Positions 57,568 through 64,000 of a stretch of DNA of 64,000 nucleotides are shown here, one piece after another. A program made the position numbers and the translations under genes. Origin of the DNA: Megalopta genalis (taxonomy: Eukaryota > Arthropoda > Insecta > Hymenoptera > Halictidae); contig NC_135018.1 of the NCBI RefSeq assembly GCF_051020955.1, positions 8,178,939 to 8,242,938 of the forward strand. Direction: 5' to 3'. The stretch's first letter is position 1. Each line of letters opens with the position of its first letter. Under the pieces are notes generated by a model. That model saw only the letters and a list, made by a program, of their open reading frames with translations, searched no databases and had not been told where the DNA came from.

Positions 57568-59357
57568 ATAATAATGGACCAACACCTTTCAGAATTAGTC
57601 ACGTTTGGTGCTCGGTACACCTAGTGTTAACGAGCATTGCCGGAACGTGCAGTTGGTGCTGCAGCCGAATAGAAAACGACAGCGGTGAGACCCAAGGGCT
57701 GGTGGACCGTGCGGAGCTTTGACTGAAGAACGTGGGCCCTTCGGTGCCGTTGTTGAAGAGCAATCAGCGAAGTTCCGCTAATTCGATCGTGAAAAACGCG
57801 AGAGCAGAGGGTGGCCAGCTGGACGGCCGATGTTCTGGGATCACGCGTGACCCAGGCACGTCGTGGCGATATCCCCAGGATCCGGAATTCAGTAACCGGC
57901 GATAGTCGAAGTAAGACCGGGGCTTAGCCGTCTCCGGGAGAACCCTTCGAGGCTGGCTGCTAGTTCGATTTACGGTAATTCGGCTGGTATTCGGCAGCGG
58001 CGACTCTGTTCTCTCTCGGATGTCAAACAGTCGGTGAATGGAGTAAGAGGCGCGCGTTAACCGAACACGCCGGCAAACCTAACTCCTCGCTACCCACCGG
58101 CTCCGGCGAGTTCCCAGCTCTCGGGTTCGGTATGTCTTCCGCGAACCGGAAATCAACAAAGACCTCGCATAGCTCACGGTCACTTGGCCGTGTTATCCGG
58201 TCTGCTTAACAGCATAACGGTATTAATTACAGACGTCGGGGGATCACTTTGTTGCCCCTCGTCGTCCTCTCCCGACTCCAACCCCCTCGGTATATCCCAC
58301 TTGAACGTCTCGTTCTTGTAATTCGACCGGATCTTTGCCCGTTCTTCTTGTCATCTCGCACGCTCTTTGTGCTTTCGCGTAACGGCGCGGCGGGCCCTTT
58401 CGAAAAACGAGCGCATTCTGCAAAAGCGCACCATACCGAATTTTTGCAGGTTTCCCGGGCTTTTGACCGGCCGAAATTTGTATTAGAGAGGCGAGCCGAA
58501 AGCTGATCGATATTCAATTAAAAATTCAACACGCTTGCTACTGCTCAGGATAGTTTATTAACTTCGAAACTATTCGTTGTTAATATACAAAGTGAAAGCA
58601 ATTAAGTGTGGTCTATGCTGTGTGCCACGGATCTTTGTGGAAACGCCAATTTTTATGGCGTACTTTGTACGAAACGGAACAAACTGAAGTTGTAGCAAAT
58701 GAAAATAGATGAATGCCAGTACTTTTATGTTTTATGAATCCATAAAGGCCCACGGTATAGCAATAACGCGACAAATATCAACAGTTTTCTAAAACTTTCT
58801 ACTTTCGCAAGTATTACATTGTAACATGCATGGATTAAGCCTCGGACTGCTGTTGCCGAGTCATTTTGACCCACCGTGTTTAAATCGTCAAATAATTAGT
58901 AAATTTTCGACAATTCAGTGAAATAGATAACTGAAAAAAGTGTTACTATTTCATATCATACATATGTATCTTTCAATATGTAAGAAAAAAGCCTTAATTA
59001 CCATATCCCATAGTTCCATTTCTAGCAATTTCTACATTCTTTATGTGAGATATTAATTTGGATAATAATTGAGATATATTAAAGTATTTATATTTACATA
59101 GATTTTTTTATTATATTTTCATTTATATTATATTTTATATTAACTTATATATATCTTATTTCATTTCGTTCAATGCACAGTAGTAGAAAATTTAGTAGAA
59201 ATAATATGTCATCGTTTTCGAAAACTAGTATATTGTTATTAGCAAAATAAAACTTTAAATGATCTATAAATAATGACAAATCATGTTCAAATGTTATAAA
59301 TTTCATGAAACATGTTTTGACTTACTAAATCAAATTTAAAACTTAAAGTAGAGCACA
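57568..59357. other. GC-rich block then AT-rich spacer
   Basis: 57,640-58,500 is GC-rich with donor-like GTAAGA and GTATGT sites but no recognised protein. 58,900-59,330 is AT-rich and includes a stretch resembling 54,541-54,690. Confidence 0.4.
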
Positions 59358-59361
59358 TTAA

Positions 59362-59602
59362 CACGTTCCGTGCCGAGCTTTTTTTACTCGAATCTTCACA
59401 CTTTGATATTTTACTAAAACTTGATGTATTACGTGTAATTATTAATTCTCGTACACATGACAACGTAACAAAAACTTATCAACGCACATTCTTGCGGTGG
59501 AAATTGATTCTTCGGTTCTAAATTTCTTGTAAACAATTTGTTCAGTTCACTAAGTAAACATGCAAGCGTGTACCATGGATGGTACACGTGGCACGGAACG
59601 TG
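59362..59602. mobile_element. TTAA-flanked MITE, CACGTTCCGTGCC family, copy B (241 bp)
   Basis: TTAA lies at 59358-59361 and 59603-59606. The element is in opposite orientation to copy A (32553-32793), with the same length and about four substitutions. One change breaks the centre of the 20-bp palindrome. Confidence 0.93.
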
Positions 59603-59606
59603 TTAA

Positions 59607-60571
59607 ATCGCGGTTTCTAATGACACTTAAAGGTTGATGCAATCTTAAAAATTAGAAATAAGAAAGAAGTTTAGGTTTAAGACAACCTGTACCACCGCAA
59701 AGATCTCTCGGCATTGAATGACCGCACGGTGGTCCGTAAAGATATTCTCTCATTGCACGTTTTGCCGATTGTTCATAGTTTTCCCGAAAACGTCAAAGGA
59801 CGCGGACACAGTGCTGTCGTACAAAAGAGAAATCTCTGTTTCGCGATGTAGAAACCTACTTTCTTCTTTCGCAACAATAAATGTGGGGAATCGGGCAGAA
59901 AGGACGCTGCGTTAACAAATGCGGGATCTGGTTACCAGGCTCGCGGATCTTTATGCGTTCTGATCTTTATGATACCTGCGAGTTCGTAAAATGCAAAAGA
60001 ACGTTTACGTTAACAAACATCCGCGCATCTCCCTCGGCTTTTTTACAAAGGATCTTTCCGTCGACAAAATGCGATCTTCCTGCGTTCAGGGTTCAAAGAT
60101 CCGCTGCTTACTACGAATTAAGATTTCCTCAATGATTTCCTTTGTACTATTTTTGTCATAGCTAAACCCATTGAAATCCCTACGTATCAGTATTCTTTCA
60201 CATATTCCTCAATTTTTCTCTCTCAACCGACAGTTTATTTTGCGTATTTTCTATCGTATATTTTTCGTTTCTTTTTCTTTTATTTGACGTATTCTTGAAC
60301 CCATTTCTTTCAGAATAAATCTTCTTATTAGACTATGCACTTCGCTACCGAACATTCAGAGTTATGTACAATACGTTTATTGGAAAATTCGAAATCTAAA
60401 AATCTCGAAAACAAAACTTTTTTTGGAACATACGTTAAATACAAAAATTTCTCAATTTTAAGGGAGAGATACAAGTATTCTATTTATTTTTTATTGCTGA
60501 TCGTTTCGAAGATTATTTGGAGGATAGCTGTGCACATCCTGTAGAAAACAAACAAAGTTTCATAACAATAA
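59607..60571. other. Spacer
   Basis: No gene recognised. Confidence 0.45.
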
Positions 60572-60659
60572 ACTATTAGGTTGGTCAATAAGTCATTGCG
60601 TTTTTCTGTATTGCCATCTGTGGGGAAAAACTCAATGATTTATTGGCCAATCTAATAGT
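60572..60659. mobile_element. 88-bp mariner-derived mini-MITE
   Basis: The inverted ends ACTATTAGGTTGGTCAATAA and ACTATTAGATTGGCCAATAA (continuing GTCATTG / ATCATTG) differ at three of 27 positions and are separated by only about 34 bp. The ends match the mariner relic at 10016, so this is an extreme deletion derivative of that family. Confidence 0.85.
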
Positions 60660-60699
60660 TTTCATAAAAAAAATAAAATAAACTAGAATAAAAGTTCGC

Positions 60700-61005
60700 A
60701 AATAGAAATGTAGTTTTGCATTCAAAGAAACAAAATTATCCTCGAAATAACTGTCAAAGCAAACAACGAAAAAAAAATAGTTGTACTTCCCTTTCGAAAT
60801 CGCGTAACTTTTATTTTGTATGAAGTTAAAAAAACGAGAGTTTTCTTTTATCATTCCAAGTATCAGTAGCAAACTGTAAAAAAAAGCCTTCTCGTTATTC
60901 TAGTAGACTGGTACCTTATCTACATAAAAAATTCAAAACATTTAGCTTAGTTTTAACAAAATTGTACCGTTTTAAAGGGCGTACGAACACTTTTGCGGGC
61001 CACTG
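60700..61005. mobile_element. Tc1-like element, right-end fragment
   Basis: The complement of the end reads CAGTGGCCCGCAAAAGTGTT, then CGTACGCCCTTTAAAACGG, followed by TA (61006-61007). These are classic Tc1-like termini. The left boundary is not visible and is given approximately. Confidence 0.68.
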
Positions 61006-61007
61006 TA

Positions 61008-64000
61008 AACGGTGAATAATTTCCAACGGCTGTTAAAAAATTCGACTCCAGATGGAACGTTCATAAAGTCGATTCGAAATGGCACTAACCATCTGTCAAC
61101 CGAGGGTTCAGGATATCGCTGGGCTTATCGGCGACACTTTCGCCGGCGTTTAACACTAAAAACTAACAAGGAGCGTGCCAGGTAAATCGGATTGGTGTTC
61201 TCCAATTTGTTTAAAAGCTCTGGGGCGTGAAATGTTTCGGCTCCGGATCGCGCGGAGGCGATCCAAAAATCCGTTCCGACGAGATTTACGAGGCCGCCCC
61301 ATCCGACGCCTCCGCCTACCGCCTCCACCCACCTCCAACCTCCCCGAATCAAAACAATCTGTATCGGAATCTCGTGCATCGACGGCACCGTGAACACCGT
61401 ACGTATCCCGTCGGAACAGACGGCTCCGCCGCGATTTTCGTCGGCGAGCAACGGCGAAACTAAGTTACCGCCGCGATGAAACTTGACTGGTACAAACTAT
61501 CTTCGTAACGACAGCTGGCAGTAACATCGTTCCGGCAACTTGCTTCCAGAACTACGTCCCTGCGCATCAATCATACAGAGCCGGCGGAATGATATGCACC
61601 GGAACCATCAGCGTGTGAGCGCGCGACCCGCCAAATGAACAAGAAGAAATCTTCCTTGCGCAGGTAAACGACCGATTTATCCTCCCGCGGGTTCCGCCCT
61701 TCTTCGCAAAAATTACTGATACATTGCGATGGATCCGAAAGTACAAACTACAGTGAAATTTATCAATCCGATTCGAGACGTACTCGCCATTCATATTTCA
61801 TTCTTAGATAGCATGCTAAGTACAATAATAGGAGATATGATAAATTCAACTTATACTACGAAATGAAGTAGAAATAGGATATGTATTGAGGTCAATCGTG
61901 ACTACAGTTGACAGTTAAATCGAATTCGCTCTTATGAAAATTAAAGCTTGTCCGTATTCTTAGAATGAAATAAATATGTCCGCGAGTTTCTTCCATCTTG
62001 TTCCCCTTCGTTTCGGTCTATCAAACTCAATTAAGCAATATTTGTTTCCAGTAAATAGTTCAATTATCAGTAACTTTAATAATTCTTTGCTAACATTATA
62101 AATAACAAAATCATCGTGAAAAATTTTCCATCAATCATCGCTCAAGAACGCAAATATATTTCTCTTTTTGCTACAGGTTCGGCAATTAAAAAGTAAAGTA
62201 AATTTCGTGCAATGTCGAGTAAAGTAAATTTCACCCATACCACGTACTCCTAATGCTGAGCCAGCCGTACATGCTACGCAATGATAGTAAGCCGAAAAAA
62301 AAACAGGAACAATTTCGTTGACTGCTCCAGATGTAATACAAAAAGTTTTTCTCCTGTTTCAGCGATTCGATGGTGGCTGCTAACAGAGAACGAACATTTT
62401 CGCAAACGGGAATTTTTATGTGAGAAATTTCGGAAAACTGAAAGCAAACGGTTTGTTTGCTGTGTTCATGGTTTCACGGTATCCGAAATAAAACAATTCG
62501 TTATACAAACGTGCACACCATTGCAAAACTGGCACTTTTTAATATGATCTTTTATGATTCGTTTTATTCATGCGGTGGCCGCTCGTTACGCCGGATTCCA
62601 TTCGATTCACAGACAGTTTTTCGTCGAAAAAATTGTTGCGCTCGACGATACGACACCGTGATCGGAGCTCGAAAGTTGAAAATTAGCAGATGAGTTTCAT
62701 CAATAAACGAGCTTAGGCTAAAGCCTCGTGTACGCGCTTCCGATAGTTCGGATTATGTTTCAAACGGGACGGAAATGAAATGCAGTTCCATCTCTTCGTA
62801 TATATTTCACTAACACAGCAGTAAAAACCATCCGAACATAAAAAGCAGTAAAAACCAAATGATATGCAATGTAACTCGATATATTCGCCAGATTATAATA
62901 ATCGAAAGAAAGTGGAGCTTATAATTGACCGTATCAAAGTATTAATATTGCAATAGAATAAGAGATGGATAGAAAGAGAGAGATAGAGAGAGAGAGAGAG
63001 AAAGAGAGGGGGAGAAGGTGAGAGAAAATAAAAAGCGTGTTGCCCGAAATCCATAAAAATCAACGAGGCTTTGATGAAACGTGATGGAGTAACAGAATTG
63101 AAATAATTCCGATGATATCGCTAACTAGACAAAAACAAATTTACGGGACGAGCCCGACCGATATTCGCGCGAACAAAAACCAGTTTATAAAACGTCGGGA
63201 AATATTGTATTTTATTTCCGAGTAAACATAAAAGGATATAAAACGTAACGTTAATACTCGGGAAAACACGGATCGCGCAATTCAACACCGCGGCCTCTGT
63301 GTTCTCGATTCTGGGGAGTATTTGGAAGTATTCTCCCTCGATTTACGTTAATTCATAGCGTTCGCGGCCACGAATTAAACGCGGCATTTCATTATTGAAC
63401 TTTTAATACAGGATCCGTGTGAGGGAGTGCGATACAACAATTGTGCAGGATTTTTATCCTATAGTCCGACGCAACGTTCGTCTGCTAAACAAATTTTAAA
63501 CGACCATAACTTTTTAATCCGTTGGAAATGAAACCATTTAAAGGGATTTAATTTTTTCTGTTTACTTTGTTTGAATCAGTTTTGTATTGAGTTTTTGCAC
63601 TCGTCTTTTATATTGCATGAAGCATTCTGGTATCTAAACGTTCTATTATCAAATCATTGTATATACATTGTATATACAATACATTATCGCCTAGTAAGGA
63701 AATTGAATGAGATTTTTATATATATATAAGAGAATATTTTGATACACACCGCGACAAAACTACAAGGCACCTCCGAATTTCTAGACTTTCTTAAAATCAC
63801 ACGGACGTGTAAAAAGCTTTTCATGACCAAGCAAAAATTGGCCAGCATTTGTGCTGTTTTATAGTAACGATAACAGTTTCTAAGAAAAGATGTTAGACGA
63901 TATACTTTTGTTCGGTTATTTTTTATGCCTATTTCAATAATCGCCTATCAACGATATCCACGTACGTTCTACTATTCATTTTTGTAGAAACAAGTTCAAT
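61008..64000. other. Spacer to the window end
   Basis: GC-rich at 61,000-61,760 with overlapping short frames, then AT-rich. No gene recognised. A GA-rich microsatellite lies at 62,966-63,020, and 'tgtatatacattgtatataca' near 63,660 is a small palindromic run. Confidence 0.45.
62966..63020. repeat. GA-rich microsatellite
   Basis: AGAG units interrupted by ATAG, AAAG and a GGGGG run. Confidence 0.9.

Noticed and set aside
37204..64000. Upstream DIP exons (Ig1, Ig2, signal peptide) on the minus strand
   Set aside because: I scanned for Ig motifs with flanking splice sites and found none. DIP-type genes often have very long introns, so these exons are probably beyond the window.

Overview
The window is nuclear DNA of an animal, almost certainly an insect and most likely a hymenopteran (an ant would fit). 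The signs are spliceosomal exons with GT-AG borders inside very long introns, an immunoglobulin-superfamily neuronal adhesion gene of an insect-typical family, mariner, Tc1 and piggyBac-type transposon remains, and GC-rich patches alternating with AT-rich DNA full of GA and AT microsatellites. There are no bacterial-type genes, operons, rRNA, convincing tRNA or CRISPR arrays.

Only one host gene can be supported. Two exons on the minus strand (36813-37030, then 33107-33182) together encode a complete third Ig domain of a DPR-interacting-protein (DIP)/lachesin-like cell-adhesion molecule. Their splice sites and reading-frame phases match across a 3.63-kb intron. Upstream exons (signal peptide, Ig1, Ig2) should lie at higher coordinates and the C-terminal exon at lower coordinates, but none could be recognised, so most of the window is probably intron of this gene or intergenic DNA.

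The rest is mainly small transposable elements. From left to right: an internally deleted mariner with an open 230-codon reading frame, placed between two nearly identical 319-bp direct repeats (23-1582); a 686-bp TTAA-flanked MITE (2868-3553); a satellite of about 190 bp with two-unit higher-order structure (5370-6190); a TTAA MITE holding 44-bp tandem repeats (7621-7967); a foldback Tc1-like MITE (8229-8684); a mariner relic (10016-10436); members of a hairpin MITE family (14250, 25348); a GGGTG-type element (15577-16179); a 529-bp element with almost perfect 105-bp inverted repeats around the end of a transposase gene (27636-28164); foldback elements (34368, 44068); a transposase N-terminal relic (37669-37863, minus); a hAT-like element (46092-46558); a nested pair in which a long-TIR element with GC-rich 59-bp tandem repeats sits inside a TTAA element (48651-49534); and two pairs of young TTAA MITEs (26088/43487 and 32553/59362).

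A dispersed family with terminal motif CAGACTGCGGATTT and 8-bp target duplications (hAT-type) occurs at least four times plus fragments. Between these elements lie GC-rich blocks with long chance reading frames on both strands and AT-rich spacers in which I see no gene. All homology statements come from reading the sequence; no database search was possible.
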